Assembly (NCBI RefSeq): GCF_001612965.1 | Contig: NZ_BDBL01000029.1 | Location: 1-64,000 of the forward strand | Reading direction: 5' to 3' | Source: Nocardia kruczakiae NBRC 101016 | GTDB taxonomy: Bacteria > Actinomycetota > Actinomycetes > Mycobacteriales > Mycobacteriaceae | Length of the DNA: 64,000 nt | Shown here: positions 1-9,086 of the stretch, piece after piece | Numbering within the stretch: the first letter of the stretch is position 1 | Layout: the number at the start of each line of letters is the position of its first letter | The notes under the pieces: model-generated | Told to the model about the DNA's origin: nothing | Databases searched by the model: none | Seen by the model: the letters and a program-made list of their open reading frames with translations, nothing else | Program-made: the position numbers and the translations under genes

Positions 1-49
1 TCACCATCTCCCAGATTTTCATCTGTTCGATCGGCGAGGCAACTTTTCC

Positions 50-79
50 AGCTTAGCTCAACCATCGGACCCGAACCAA
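50..79 (-). promoter_or_regulatory. Candidate second rRNA-operon promoter
   Basis: Read on the minus strand, a -35-like TTGGTT (74-79) is followed after 18 bases by TAAGCT (50-55). The bases after the -10 (TGG, then GTTGCC) resemble the start region of the mycobacterial rRNA operon promoter as I remember it. It points out of the left end, downstream of murA, where mycobacteria carry the 16S rRNA gene. The rRNA gene itself is not in the window, so the assignment is inferred. Confidence 0.5.
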
Positions 80-188
80 ATCGGGGTCTCGGTCGAACCA
101 GTGTGATCGTCAGGCGCTCCCCGTACTACCGCGTTGTCCCCTTGCCTTCCGGCCCGGGGTTGGTGTCCGTGTCGCTCTGACTTGGAAT

Positions 189-217
189 AAGTTACGTGGC
201 GGTTGATTCTATGTCAA
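189..217 (-). promoter_or_regulatory. Strong sigma-70-type promoter, probably for rRNA operon
   Basis: On the minus strand a perfect TTGACA (212-217) is followed by a 17-base spacer and TAACTT (189-194). It lies between the murA stop codon and the left edge and points away from murA. In mycobacteria the murA-rrs spacer holds the rRNA promoters, so this is most likely the upstream promoter of an rRNA operon starting left of the window. Confidence 0.65.
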
Positions 218-255
218 ATCGCCTGGTCAGGAAGGTCTTTCGGATGTACGGCGGA

Positions 256-1518
256 CTACGCCGGCGTGCCGACCCGTTTCACCTCGGCGCCCAGCGAGCG
301 CAGGTTCTCGACGAAGTGGGGGTAGCCGCGGTCGATGTGGAAGACGTCGTGCACCTCGGTGACGCCGTCGGCGACGAGACCCGCGAGCACCAGACCCGCG
401 CCGGCGCGGATATCCGACGACCACACCGGCGCACTCGACAGCCGCGGGATGCCACGAACCACGGCGTGGTGGCCGTCGGTACGGGCGTCGGCGCCCAGGC
501 GGATCATCTCCTCGACGAAGCGGAAGCGCGCCTCGAAGATGTTCTCGGTGATCATCGACGTCCCGTCGGCGATGGTCGCCAGGCCGATCGCCATCGGCTG
601 CAGATCGGTGGGAAAGCCCGGGAACGGCAGGGTGGAGAAATTCACCGCCCGCGGGCGCTCCGGTTGTTCCACTCGGAAACCGTTGGGTTCGAACGTGATT
701 CGCGCCCCCGACGAACGCAGCTTGTCCAGCACCAGTGAGAGGTGTTTGGGGTTCAGGCCGGTGACGCGGACGTCACCCCTCGTCATCGCGGCGGCGATTC
801 CCCAGGTCGCGGCCACGATCCGGTCGCCGATCACCTGATGGGTGGTGGGGGCAAGTTTGCGCACGCCGGAGATGGTGAGGACCGAGGTGCCGGCGCCGTC
901 GATACGGGCGCCCATCCGGGTGAGCATGGTGCACAGGTCGACGATCTCGGGTTCGCGCGCGGCGTTGTCGATCACCGTCTCCCCCTCCGCGAGGACCGCG
1001 GCCATGAGGATGTTCTCGGTCGCGCCGACCGACGGGAAATCCAGCCGGATCCGCGCGCCCTGCAGTTCGTCGGCGCGTGCGACCAGGCAGCCGTGCTCGA
1101 TTTCGCTGGTCGCGCCGAGCAATCTCAGACCGGCCTGGTGCATATCGAGCGGACGGGACCCGATCGCGTCGCCGCCGGGCAGGGCGACGACGGCGCGCTT
1201 ACACCGCGCCATCAGTGGTCCGAGGACGCAGACCGAGGCGCGGAACTGGGTCACCGCCGGGAAGTCGGCGTGATATTTCGGCTCGGCCGGTGTGGTGATG
1301 GCGACCACGGATCCGTCCACGGTGACATCGCAGCCCAGACCGCGCAGGACCTCCGCCATCAGCGGCACATCCAGGATGTCCGGGCAGTTGGTGATCGTCG
1401 TCGTGCCTTCGGCCAACAGGGCGGCGGCCATCAGCTTGAGGACGCTGTTCTTCGCGCCACCCACTGAGACCTCGCCGACCAGCCGACTGCCCCCGGTCAC
1501 CAGAAACCGTTCACTCAC
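256..1518 (-). CDS. murA: UDP-N-acetylglucosamine 1-carboxyvinyltransferase
   Basis: Cytosolic enzyme that transfers enolpyruvate from PEP to UDP-GlcNAc, the first committed step of peptidoglycan synthesis. The protein is about 420 residues, the usual family length. The conserved Lys-Asn pair is at residues 23-24. In the active-site loop the sequence is GGDAIGSRP: the catalytic Cys of E. coli (Cys115) is Asp117 here, the same change and number as in M. tuberculosis MurA, where it gives intrinsic fosfomycin resistance. The GTG start (1518) is chosen because the family N-terminus begins there; the frame stays open upstream to 1599 but would overlap the adenosyltransferase gene. It lies 10 bases after that gene, probably in one operon, and is followed by rRNA-type promoters. 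Confidence 0.96.
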   Translation of the reverse strand: MSERFLVTGGSRLVGEVSVGGAKNSVLKLMAAALLAEGTTTITNCPDILDVPLMAEVLRGLGCDVTVDGSVVAITTPAEPKYHADFPAVTQFRASVCVLGPLMARCKRAVVALPGGDAIGSRPLDMHQAGLRLLGATSEIEHGCLVARADELQGARIRLDFPSVGATENILMAAVLAEGETVIDNAAREPEIVDLCTMLTRMGARIDGAGTSVLTISGVRKLAPTTHQVIGDRIVAATWGIAAAMTRGDVRVTGLNPKHLSLVLDKLRSSGARITFEPNGFRVEQPERPRAVNFSTLPFPGFPTDLQPMAIGLATIADGTSMITENIFEARFRFVEEMIRLGADARTDGHHAVVRGIPRLSSAPVWSSDIRAGAGLVLAGLVADGVTEVHDVFHIDRGYPHFVENLRSLGAEVKRVGTPA

Positions 1519-1528
1519 GGGGGCCAGC

Positions 1529-2137
1529 CTAACGGGAGGGCTGGTCGGTCGCGGCCGGTCCGCCGGTCTCCGATCCCCCGGGCCGCCACAGCACGTCACC
1601 GTCGGGGTTGGCCACCCGGCCGAGGATGAACAGCAGATCGGACAGCCGATTGAGGTATTTCGCGGGCAACACGCCGATGTCGTCCGGATGCGCGTCCACC
1701 GCCGCCCACGCCGCGCGTTCCGCCCGGCGCGCCACGGTGCGGGCCGTATGCAGCAGCGCGGCCAACGGCGTGCCGCCGGGCAGGATGAACGAATTCAGCG
1801 GAGCGAGCTCGGCATTGAACTCGTCACACCAGCGTTCCAGGCGGTCGATATAGGACTGGGTGATCCGCAGCGGCGGATATTTCGGGTCCGGCACGACCGG
1901 GGTGGACAGATCGGCGCCGGCATCGAACAGATCGTTCTGCACCTGGCGCAGCACCTCGGCGATGCGCGCCGGCGGCTGTCCGAGGGCGAGCGCCACGCCG
2001 AGGGCGGCGTTGGTCTCGTCGCAGTCGGCGTAGGCGACCAGTCGCGGATCGGTCTTCGGCACCCGGGAGAAGTCGCTCAGGCCGGTGGTGCCGTCGTCTC
2101 CGGTCCGGGTATAGATCTTGGTCAGATGCACACTCAT
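1529..2137 (-). CDS. Cob(I)alamin adenosyltransferase, PduO type
   Basis: Transfers the adenosyl group of ATP to cob(I)alamin, giving adenosylcobalamin, the cofactor of mutases such as the IcmF encoded at 43.4 kb. The 202-residue protein has the PduO-type ATP-binding motif TRTGDDGTT near residues 10-18, the conserved ARTVARRAER helix and the C-terminal N-R-x-SDLLF segment. ATG start at 2137. It sits between the DUF2550 gene and murA, as in M. tuberculosis (Rv1314c region), and is probably cotranscribed with both. The reaction is known for the family; the pairing with IcmF in this cell is inferred. Confidence 0.93.
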   Translation of the reverse strand: MSVHLTKIYTRTGDDGTTGLSDFSRVPKTDPRLVAYADCDETNAALGVALALGQPPARIAEVLRQVQNDLFDAGADLSTPVVPDPKYPPLRITQSYIDRLERWCDEFNAELAPLNSFILPGGTPLAALLHTARTVARRAERAAWAAVDAHPDDIGVLPAKYLNRLSDLLFILGRVANPDGDVLWRPGGSETGGPAATDQPSR

Positions 2138-2161
2138 TGCTGGTGACCACCTATTTCTGGG

Positions 2162-2584
2162 TCAACGCCCCGGGCGTCGCCGGATGCGTTCGGAGGGCCG
2201 AGATTCGACCCAGGACAGGAATGCCGTCAGCGCAGGGCGATCCAGGGCGAGTTCATAGCTGCCGTCACCGTCGGAGACCGCGATCACGACGATGTCGTCG
2301 GTCATGATGTCGTACTCGTCGCCCACCGGAGAACGCCGATCGACCACTTCGATGCCCAGCCGCCGGATGGTCGAATCCGGTCCCACTTTCAGGCTGGTGA
2401 GTTTGTAGAAGACGAGCCGGGATTCGCCGTAGCGAATCAGTCCGTGCCGCCACCCTTGACCACCCTGCGCCGGAAGTACGCGCAGAATCGCCGCGGTTCC
2501 ACCTCGGCGCAACATGATCAGGCGATACAGCGACACCAGCGCTACGCCGACCAGCAGCAGCACCAGAATGATCAGAAGCACCAT
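2162..2584 (-). CDS. DUF2550 single-pass membrane protein
   Basis: Small actinobacterial protein of unknown function (about 140 residues) that follows atpC in the conserved gene order (Rv1312 position). One N-terminal transmembrane segment (about residues 2-22) is followed by a soluble domain with the stretch GGTAAILRVLP and a basic C-terminus. I chose the ATG at 2584, which starts directly before the hydrophobic segment; a TTG four codons upstream is also possible. It is separated from atpC by 456 bases with a terminator, so it probably has its own promoter and leads the operon with the adenosyltransferase and murA. No biochemical function can be read from the sequence. Confidence 0.85.
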   Translation of the reverse strand: MVLLIILVLLLVGVALVSLYRLIMLRRGGTAAILRVLPAQGGQGWRHGLIRYGESRLVFYKLTSLKVGPDSTIRRLGIEVVDRRSPVGDEYDIMTDDIVVIAVSDGDGSYELALDRPALTAFLSWVESRPSERIRRRPGR

Positions 2585-3040
2585 CCCGGTCCGCAATCCA
2601 GGTCCGTCCCTTCGCTTCGCCCCTGTGCCGTCGCCAGCGCCGTGCCATCCCCGAACAAGGCCGCTCCCGCAGCGAGTCTACAAACCAGGGCGCCGCGGCA
2701 CACAGCCGGTACATCCGTTCCACAAACGAGGATATCGGGCGATTCGCCGATCCGGAGGAAGGTGAGCAGAGGCACACTCGCACAACGACATTCGAAGCCC
2801 GTCACGGTTGGCTGCGCGCCGGGTCCGCGACGGGCCCGTTATCACGCCGGCATCGGCGCGCGTCGACCCATCGTGAAGGGCATTTCCGGAGTCCTCCTCG
2901 TAGGGGTCTGATGCCCGGCCCGTCGACGTGACCGTCCGGCAGCGGCAGACCGCGCGATAGGCGGAAACGCCGTGTGGCGGCCCGGATATCCGGACCGCCA
3001 CACGGTTGCGCTATTCGGTTCTCGCCCTGAGGCGTTCGCG
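2585..3040. other. Intergenic spacer between DUF2550 gene and atpC
   Basis: No convincing gene in this 456-base stretch; the open frames here are short and lack family features. Its only clear element is the hairpin at 2970-3005. A promoter for the DUF2550-adenosyltransferase-murA operon is expected here but I could not identify one with confidence. Confidence 0.6.
2970..3005 (-). terminator. Large hairpin after atpC, likely atp operon terminator
   Basis: Two 18-base arms (2970-2987 and 2988-3005) are complementary at 17 of 18 positions, with almost no loop. It lies 36 bases past the atpC stop codon. The T-tract on the minus strand is poor, as is common in actinobacteria, so it could also act as an RNA-stabilising 3' end. 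Confidence 0.7.
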
Positions 3041-3415
3041 TCAGGCGCTCGCCGCTTCCACCGCGCGAATTCGCGCGGTGGCCGCATTCTGTTCCTGCTC
3101 CGAGGCATTCGGATCGGCCAGTACCGCGCGGGCCGCGTCGAGATCGATATCGCCCGCGAATTCCGCCGACTCGGCGAGAATCCGGACCGCCTCACCCGTG
3201 CACGAGAAGAAGCCGCCGTGCACGGCTGCGACGATGCGCTCGCCCTCGGTGCTGTCGATGGTCACGATCCCGCCCTCGACCAGCTGGCCGAGTACGGGCT
3301 CGTGGCCGTGCAGAATACCGATCTGACCTTCCGTGGTCTGGGCGCTGACGAAACTCGCCGTCCCCGACCACAGCCGCCGCTCGATGGCGACCAGATCAAC
3401 TGACATATCCGCCAT
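3041..3415 (-). CDS. atpC: ATP synthase F1 epsilon subunit
   Basis: Central-stalk subunit of F1, about 124 residues. The N-terminal beta-sandwich is recognised by the stretch around TSEGQIGILHGHEPVL-like residues (here TTEGQIGILHGHEPVL), and a short helical C-terminal part follows. The protein is close to the mycobacterial length and shorter than the E. coli subunit, so the regulatory helical domain is small. It starts 6 bases after the atpD stop and is the last gene of the operon. An internal ATG three codons downstream is an alternative start. Confidence 0.95.
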   Translation of the reverse strand: MADMSVDLVAIERRLWSGTASFVSAQTTEGQIGILHGHEPVLGQLVEGGIVTIDSTEGERIVAAVHGGFFSCTGEAVRILAESAEFAGDIDLDAARAVLADPNASEQEQNAATARIRAVEAASA

Positions 3416-3421
3416 GGTGGA

Positions 3422-4870
3422 CTACTTCCCGGCGATCTTCTTCGCGGCCGCCTCGACGTCGTCCAGGCCACCGCAGGAGTTGAACGCCTGTTCCGGCAGG
3501 TGGTCGAATTCGCCCTTGCAGACCCGCTCGAAGTCGTCGATGGTCTGCTCCAGCGGCACGACCGAACCCGGCTGACCGGTGAACTTCTCGGCCACGATGA
3601 AGTTCTGGCCGAGGAACTTCTCCAGACGACGGGCCCGGCCGACGAGGACCTTGTCCTCTTCGGAGAGCTCGTCCATACCCAGAATCGCGATGATGTCCTG
3701 GAGTTCCTTGTACTTCTGCAGAATTCGCTTGACCTCGTTGGCCACCGCGAAGTGCCGCTCGCCGACGATCGAGGCCTCGAGGATTCGCGAGGTCGAGGTC
3801 AGCGGGTCGACGGCGGGGTAGATACCCTTCTGCGAAATCGGGCGGGAGAGCTCGGTGGTCGCGTCCAGGTGGGCGAAGGTGGTCGCCGGCGCCGGGTCGG
3901 TGTAGTCGTCGGCGGGAACGTAGATCGCCTGCATCGAGGTGATCGAACGACCACGGGTCGAGGTGATGCGCTCCTGCAGCTGACCCATCTCGTCCGCCAG
4001 GGTCGGCTGGTAACCGACGGCCGAAGGCATACGACCCAGCAGGGTCGAGACCTCGGAACCGGCCTGGGTGAAACGGAAGATGTTGTCGATGAACAGCAGC
4101 ACGTCCTGACCCTGCACATCGCGGAAGTACTCCGCCATGGTCAGCGCGGACAGCGCGACGCGCATACGGGTGCCCGGCGGCTCGTCCATCTGGCCGAAGA
4201 CGAGGGCGGTGTCCTGGAGGACGCCCATCTCCTCCATTTCCAGGTGGAGGTCGGTGCCCTCACGGGTGCGCTCACCGACGCCGGCGAACACCGACGTACC
4301 GGAGAACTCACGCGCGATACGGGTGATCATCTCCTGGATCAGAACGGTCTTGCCGACACCGGCACCACCGAACAGACCGATCTTGCCGCCCTTCACGTAC
4401 GGGGTCAGCAGGTCGATGACCTTGATGCCCGTTTCCAGGATCTCGGTCTTACCCTCGAGCTGGTCGAAGGCGGGCGGCTGGCGGTGGATGCCCCACTGCT
4501 CGCCGTCTCGGCCCAGGCCCGGGGTGTCGAGGCAGTCGCCGAGGGCGTTGAACACGTGGCCCTTGGTGACGTCGCCGACCGGAACCGAGATCGGCTTGCC
4601 GGTGTCGGACACCGGGACGCCGCGAACCAGGCCGTCGGTCGGCTGCATCGAAATGGTGCGAACGATGTTGTCGCCCAGATGCTGCGCGACCTCGAGGGTC
4701 AGCGTCTTGGCCACCGACGGCAGGGTGACGTCGGCGTGCAGGGCGTTGAACAGCTCTGGGATGGCGCCGCGGGGGAACTCGACGTCCACCACAGGGCCGT
4801 TGACCCGGACGACGCGGCCTGTGCCAGCGCCCGCCCGGCTTGCGTTTTCTTGCGTGACAGCTGCGGTCAT
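3422..4870 (-). CDS. atpD: ATP synthase F1 beta subunit
   Basis: Catalytic subunit of F1 on the cytosolic face of the membrane; 482 residues. The P-loop GGAGVGKT is at residues 168-175, the catalytic Glu is in GERTREGTD (Glu200), and the Walker B region LLFIDNIFRF follows. The N-terminus carries a short Ala/Thr/Gly-rich extension before the beta barrel. The gene is 26 bases downstream of atpG and 6 bases upstream of atpC. Confidence 0.98.
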   Translation of the reverse strand: MTAAVTQENASRAGAGTGRVVRVNGPVVDVEFPRGAIPELFNALHADVTLPSVAKTLTLEVAQHLGDNIVRTISMQPTDGLVRGVPVSDTGKPISVPVGDVTKGHVFNALGDCLDTPGLGRDGEQWGIHRQPPAFDQLEGKTEILETGIKVIDLLTPYVKGGKIGLFGGAGVGKTVLIQEMITRIAREFSGTSVFAGVGERTREGTDLHLEMEEMGVLQDTALVFGQMDEPPGTRMRVALSALTMAEYFRDVQGQDVLLFIDNIFRFTQAGSEVSTLLGRMPSAVGYQPTLADEMGQLQERITSTRGRSITSMQAIYVPADDYTDPAPATTFAHLDATTELSRPISQKGIYPAVDPLTSTSRILEASIVGERHFAVANEVKRILQKYKELQDIIAILGMDELSEEDKVLVGRARRLEKFLGQNFIVAEKFTGQPGSVVPLEQTIDDFERVCKGEFDHLPEQAFNSCGGLDDVEAAAKKIAGK

Positions 4871-4896
4871 TTGTTCTCTTCCATGGGGGCTAGGGC

Positions 4897-5868
4897 TTAG
4901 TCGCGATCCGAGGACGCAGCCAGCGCGTTCGCGCCGCCGACGATTTCACTGATTTCCTGCGTGATGTTCGCCTGCCGGATCGAGTTCGCCTGGCGGGTCA
5001 GGGTATTGACCAGCTCGGTGGCGTTGTCGGTGGCAGCCTTCATTGCGGTGCGGCGCGCGGCCGACTCCGAGGCCGCGGCCTCGAGCAACGACGAGTAGAT
5101 GCGGGTATTGATGTACTTCGGCAGCAGGGCGCCGAGCAGCTTGTCCGCATCCGGTTCGAACTCGTAGAGCGAGGTGATCTTCGCGTCCGGCGAGTCGGTG
5201 AGCATGTCCTCGCCGAGTTCGAAGTTCTCATCGACGAAGCTCACCTGGATCGGAGCGAGCCGGCGAACCTCGGGCACCTGCGACAACATCGAGACGAAGC
5301 GGGTGTAGACGATGTGAATCTCGTCCACGCCCTCGATGGTCCCGGTGCCGCCCGGCCCCTCCACCTCGGTGTCGGAGCCCGCCATGAACACATCCACCAG
5401 GTGGTGGCATGCGGCCGACGCGTCGGTGTAGTGCGGCTGCTGCGAGAACCCGGTCCACGAACCGGCCAGCGGGCGGTTGCGGAAGGTGTAGTACGTCAGG
5501 CCCTTGCTGCCCATCACGTACAGCACCGGCTCCTTGCCCTCGGAGCGCAGCGTCGTGATCAGTTCCTCGGTGCGCTTGAGCACGTTGGAGTTGTAGCCAC
5601 CACACATACCGCTGTCACTGGTGATCACCAGGATGGCGGCGCGGCGCGGAGTGGCCCGCTCGGTGAGCAGGGGGTGGTTGAGATTCGAGGAGGCCCCGGC
5701 CAATTCGCCGAGCACCTTCGTGATCTCTTCCGCGTACGGCTTCGCGGCGGCCACCCGGGCCTGGGCCTTGCTGATTCGCGAGGTCGCGATCAGTTCCTGG
5801 GCCTTGGTGATCTTCTTGATCGAGCTCACGCCACGAATACGGGAGCGCAATTCACGCAAGTTCGCCAT
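4897..5868 (-). CDS. atpG: ATP synthase F1 gamma subunit
   Basis: Rotor subunit inside the alpha3beta3 ring, 323 residues, starting with the conserved MANLRELRSRIRGVSSIKKIT-type N-terminal helix. Around residues 166-181 there is a Gly/Glu-rich insertion before the strand IHIVYTRF. It lies where mycobacterial gamma subunits carry their extra loop, which has been linked to coupling and to low ATP hydrolysis. The C-terminal helix ends in the usual RQANITQEI-type segment. It lies 54 bases after atpA. Confidence 0.97.
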   Translation of the reverse strand: MANLRELRSRIRGVSSIKKITKAQELIATSRISKAQARVAAAKPYAEEITKVLGELAGASSNLNHPLLTERATPRRAAILVITSDSGMCGGYNSNVLKRTEELITTLRSEGKEPVLYVMGSKGLTYYTFRNRPLAGSWTGFSQQPHYTDASAACHHLVDVFMAGSDTEVEGPGGTGTIEGVDEIHIVYTRFVSMLSQVPEVRRLAPIQVSFVDENFELGEDMLTDSPDAKITSLYEFEPDADKLLGALLPKYINTRIYSSLLEAAASESAARRTAMKAATDNATELVNTLTRQANSIRQANITQEISEIVGGANALAASSDRD

Positions 5869-5922
5869 CAGCGGTTCACACTCCCTTCGCGTATCGAATT
5901 CGTAGGCATCGTCGGACCCGGC

Positions 5923-7563
5923 TTACTTCTCGACGTGCTTACGGGTGACCGACAGCGACTCGACCTCTTCGTGGTCCAGTTCACCGGCGTCGGCCTCGTT
6001 GACCACGCGGCTGCCGTCGGAGGCCAGGAAGCCCTGCTTGAAGCGCTCGGTCTCGGTCTTGATCGCGTCGGCGGGCTCGCCCTCGAGCCGCTTGGCGCCA
6101 CCTTCGAGGGCATCGAAGGAACTCTGCACCTTGTTGTGCAGGTGTTCGAGCAGCTCGGCGTTGAAGCGCCGCACGTCGCCGACCGGCACCGAATCGTAGT
6201 AACCGGCGTCGACCAGGTAGATCGAGACGATCTGGTCCTCGACCGCGACCGGCGAGTACTGATCCTGCTTGAGCAGCTCCACCCAGCGCGCACCGCGCTC
6301 GAGCTGGGCCAGGGAGGCGGCGTCCAGATCGGAGGCGAAGGCGGAGAACGCTTCGAGCTCGCGGTAGGAGGCCAGCTCCAGACGCAGCGAACCGGCGACC
6401 GTCTTCATGGCCTTGGTCTGGGCGGCGCCACCGACACGGGAGACGGAGGTACCGACGTTGATGGCCGGACGCACACCCTTGTTGAACAGGTCGGACTCGA
6501 GGAAGACCTGGCCGTCGGTGATGGAGATGACGTTGGTCGGAATGAACGCCGAGATGTCGTTGGCCTTGGTCTCGATGATCGGCAGACCCGTCATCGAGCC
6601 GGCGCCCATCGCGTCGGACAGTTTCGCGCAACGCTCCAGCAGACGGGAGTGCAGGTAGAAGACGTCACCGGGGTACGCCTCACGGCCCGGCGGGCGACGC
6701 AGCAACAGCGAGATGGCACGGTAGGCCTCGGCCTGCTTGGACAGGTCGTCGAACACGATCAGGACGTGCTTGCCCTGGTACATCCAGTGCTGGCCGAGCG
6801 CGGAACCGGTGTAGGGCGCGAGCCACTTGAAACCGGCGGAGTCGGACGCGGGGGCGGCGACGATGGTGGTGTACTCCATCGCACCGTGCGCCTCGAGCGC
6901 GGACTTCACGCCGGCGATGGTGGAGCCCTTCTGGCCGATCGCGACGTAGATGCAGCGCATCTGCTTCTTCGGATCGCCGGACTCCCAGTTGGCCTTCTGG
7001 TTCAGGATGGCGTCGATGCAGACCGCGGTCTTACCGGTCTTGCGGTCGCCGATGACCAGCTGACGCTGGCCACGACCGATGGCGGTCAGCGCGTCGATGG
7101 CGGTGATGCCGGTGGCCATCGGCTCCTCGACCGGCTGGCGCTCCAGCACGGTCGCGGCCTGCAGCTCCAGCACGCGGCGCTCGTCGGCCTCGATCTCGCC
7201 CAGGCCGTCGATCGGCTGGCCGAGGGGGTTGATGACGCGGCCCAGGAACTTGTCGCCGACCGGCACCGAGAGCACGTCACCGGTGCGGCGGACCTGCTGG
7301 CCCTCTTCGATGCCGTCGAACTCACCGAGGATGACCGCACCGATCTCGTCGGGGTCGAGGTTCAACGCGACACCCAGCACACCGCCGGGGAATTCGAGGA
7401 TCTCGTTGGTCATCGCCGACGGCAGGCCACTGACGTGCGCGATGCCGTCACTGGTGTCGGTGACCGTGCCGATTTCCTCGATGGAGGTTTCGGGGGTGTA
7501 GCTCTGGGTGTAGCTTTCGATCGCGCTACGGATCTCATCGGGGGAGATCGTCAGCTCCGCCAT
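5923..7563 (-). CDS. atpA: ATP synthase F1 alpha subunit
   Basis: Non-catalytic nucleotide-binding subunit, 546 residues. The P-loop GDRKTGKT is at residues 172-179 and the arginine-finger region lies near SVSRVGGAAQ. The C-terminus extends about 35 residues past the usual end with an acidic stretch (ELDHEEVESL). Mycobacterial alpha subunits carry a comparable extension that suppresses ATP hydrolysis; a similar role here is inferred. ATG start at 7563, 64 bases after atpH. Confidence 0.98.
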   Translation of the reverse strand: MAELTISPDEIRSAIESYTQSYTPETSIEEIGTVTDTSDGIAHVSGLPSAMTNEILEFPGGVLGVALNLDPDEIGAVILGEFDGIEEGQQVRRTGDVLSVPVGDKFLGRVINPLGQPIDGLGEIEADERRVLELQAATVLERQPVEEPMATGITAIDALTAIGRGQRQLVIGDRKTGKTAVCIDAILNQKANWESGDPKKQMRCIYVAIGQKGSTIAGVKSALEAHGAMEYTTIVAAPASDSAGFKWLAPYTGSALGQHWMYQGKHVLIVFDDLSKQAEAYRAISLLLRRPPGREAYPGDVFYLHSRLLERCAKLSDAMGAGSMTGLPIIETKANDISAFIPTNVISITDGQVFLESDLFNKGVRPAINVGTSVSRVGGAAQTKAMKTVAGSLRLELASYRELEAFSAFASDLDAASLAQLERGARWVELLKQDQYSPVAVEDQIVSIYLVDAGYYDSVPVGDVRRFNAELLEHLHNKVQSSFDALEGGAKRLEGEPADAIKTETERFKQGFLASDGSRVVNEADAGELDHEEVESLSVTRKHVEK

Positions 7564-7627
7564 GGTTCTTCCTGCTCTCGCTGTGGTCTGGAATGTCGGG
7601 GTGGGGTGGCCGGGCTCGTGGGCTCGG

Positions 7628-8437
7628 CTAGGCCAGGGCCTGGCGCAGGCGCTGCAGTCGGCCGACGGCGCTGCCGTCGATCACGTCGTCACCGATGCGC
7701 ACGACGACACCGGCCAGCAGTTCCGGATCGACCTGCACGTGGATGGTGACCGGCTTGTCGTAGATTCGCTGCAGCGATGCGGCGAGATGCTCCCGCTGCT
7801 GCGGCGTCAGGGCCGTCGCCGAACGAACGTGCGCGACGATCTGCTTGCGCAACGACGCCGCCAGATCGGACAACTGGTCGAAGGCGACGCCGACATCACC
7901 GCGCGACCGGCCGACCGCCTGTTCGGCCAGCTGCATGGTGACGTCTTCGACCTTCCCGGTGAGCAGCCGCGTCAGCAGATCGCGCTTGGCGGCCGCCGGC
8001 TTACCGCGATCGGTGAGCGCCTGCTCCAGATCCGGGTTGTCTTCGACGGTGCGGCCCAGCCGGAACAACTCGTCCTCGACGGCGTCGATACGTCCGCGGT
8101 CGGCCGCGGCGCGCAGCAGCGCCTCCTGCCCGAGCAGCACCAAGGTGTCGACCAGATCTCGGGTACGAGACCAGTCCTGGGCGACGGCAGTGGTCAGCAC
8201 GGCCTGAGTGGCCGCGCTGATCTTGCCGCCGAACACGCGTTCGGCCAGTTCGGCACGCACCGAACTCGACACCGACTTATCCGCGAGCGCCACACGCAGC
8301 GAACGCTGGTCGTCGAGCACGGCGACTACGGCGAACAGTTCGGAGCCCGTCGTGGCGGCGACGGAGTCACTCCCGGTGAGTGCGGCCGAAAGAGCTTCCC
8401 TCGCACGGGAACTCGCCTCGCGGCTCGCTGCGTACAT
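7628..8437 (-). CDS. atpH: ATP synthase F1 delta subunit (not fused to b)
   Basis: Peripheral-stalk delta subunit, about 269 residues from the ATG at 8437 (MYAASREAS). The frame is open to a TTG at 8509, but the ATG matches the family start and has an upstream GTGGGA. The protein is longer than E. coli delta (177 residues) because of an actinobacterial N-terminal helical extension. It lacks the membrane-anchored b domain that is fused to delta in mycobacteria, where the product is about 445 residues. This difference argues for Nocardia/Rhodococcus rather than Mycobacterium. Confidence 0.93.
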   Translation of the reverse strand: MYAASREASSRAREALSAALTGSDSVAATTGSELFAVVAVLDDQRSLRVALADKSVSSSVRAELAERVFGGKISAATQAVLTTAVAQDWSRTRDLVDTLVLLGQEALLRAAADRGRIDAVEDELFRLGRTVEDNPDLEQALTDRGKPAAAKRDLLTRLLTGKVEDVTMQLAEQAVGRSRGDVGVAFDQLSDLAASLRKQIVAHVRSATALTPQQREHLAASLQRIYDKPVTIHVQVDPELLAGVVVRIGDDVIDGSAVGRLQRLRQALA

Positions 8438-8526
8438 GATTCCCACTTTCACTGTGTTGAATTCCGGGGCCCGGAGTGGTCGGGCGCCGGTGACTTGCGT
8501 CACCGACAAGACCTCTCAGGCGCAGG

Positions 8527-9081
8527 TTACCTTCCGACCCCGATGCCGGCCTTCTGATCCAGCTCGGTGAGGAACCGATCGATGGACGCCGCCTGCTTGG
8601 CTTCGTCCGCCACGGACTGCCCGATGATCTTCTCGGCCAGGTCGACCGCGGTGCGGCCGAGCTCGGACCGGAGCTCGGTCACGATCTGCTGACGCTGGGC
8701 GTCGAGCTGGGCATGACCGGCGGAGACGATGCGATCGGCTTCGGCCTGAGCCTCCGAGCGCAGCTGCGCGAGGATCTGCTGGCCCTGGGTACGCGCTTCC
8801 TCACGGATGCGCGCCGCCTCGAGCCGGGCCTCGGCCAGCTGCTGCTGGTACTGCTGCAGGGTTTCCTGCGCCTCGGCCTGCGCGGCCTCGGCCTTGGCCA
8901 TCCCGCCTTCGATCTTCTCCGAGCGCTCGTCGAGCACCTTCGTCAATCGAGGAACCACGTACTTGTAGAACAGGATCCCGATGACGACAACGCACACCAC
9001 CGACCAGACGATGTCGTATGGCTCCGGAATCAGAGGGTTCTTGTCCTCTGCATTCTCGGCGAGCAAGTACATGCTGTTCAT
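8527..9081 (-). CDS. atpF: ATP synthase Fo b subunit
   Basis: Membrane-anchored peripheral-stalk subunit, 184 residues. One transmembrane segment (about residues 24-43, IVWSVVCVVVIGILFYKYVV) is followed by PRLTKVLDER and a long Ala/Glu/Gln-rich coiled coil that reaches the delta subunit. ATG start at 9081, six bases after the atpE stop. It is the only b-type gene in the operon, so b is presumably a homodimer. Confidence 0.96.
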   Translation of the reverse strand: MNSMYLLAENAEDKNPLIPEPYDIVWSVVCVVVIGILFYKYVVPRLTKVLDERSEKIEGGMAKAEAAQAEAQETLQQYQQQLAEARLEAARIREEARTQGQQILAQLRSEAQAEADRIVSAGHAQLDAQRQQIVTELRSELGRTAVDLAEKIIGQSVADEAKQAASIDRFLTELDQKAGIGVGR

Positions 9082-9086
9082 CGGAA

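Noticed and set aside
3500..7749. Long plus-strand frames opposite atpD, atpG and atpA
   Set aside because: Mirror frames of highly conserved ATP synthase genes; no ribosome sites or recognisable domains.
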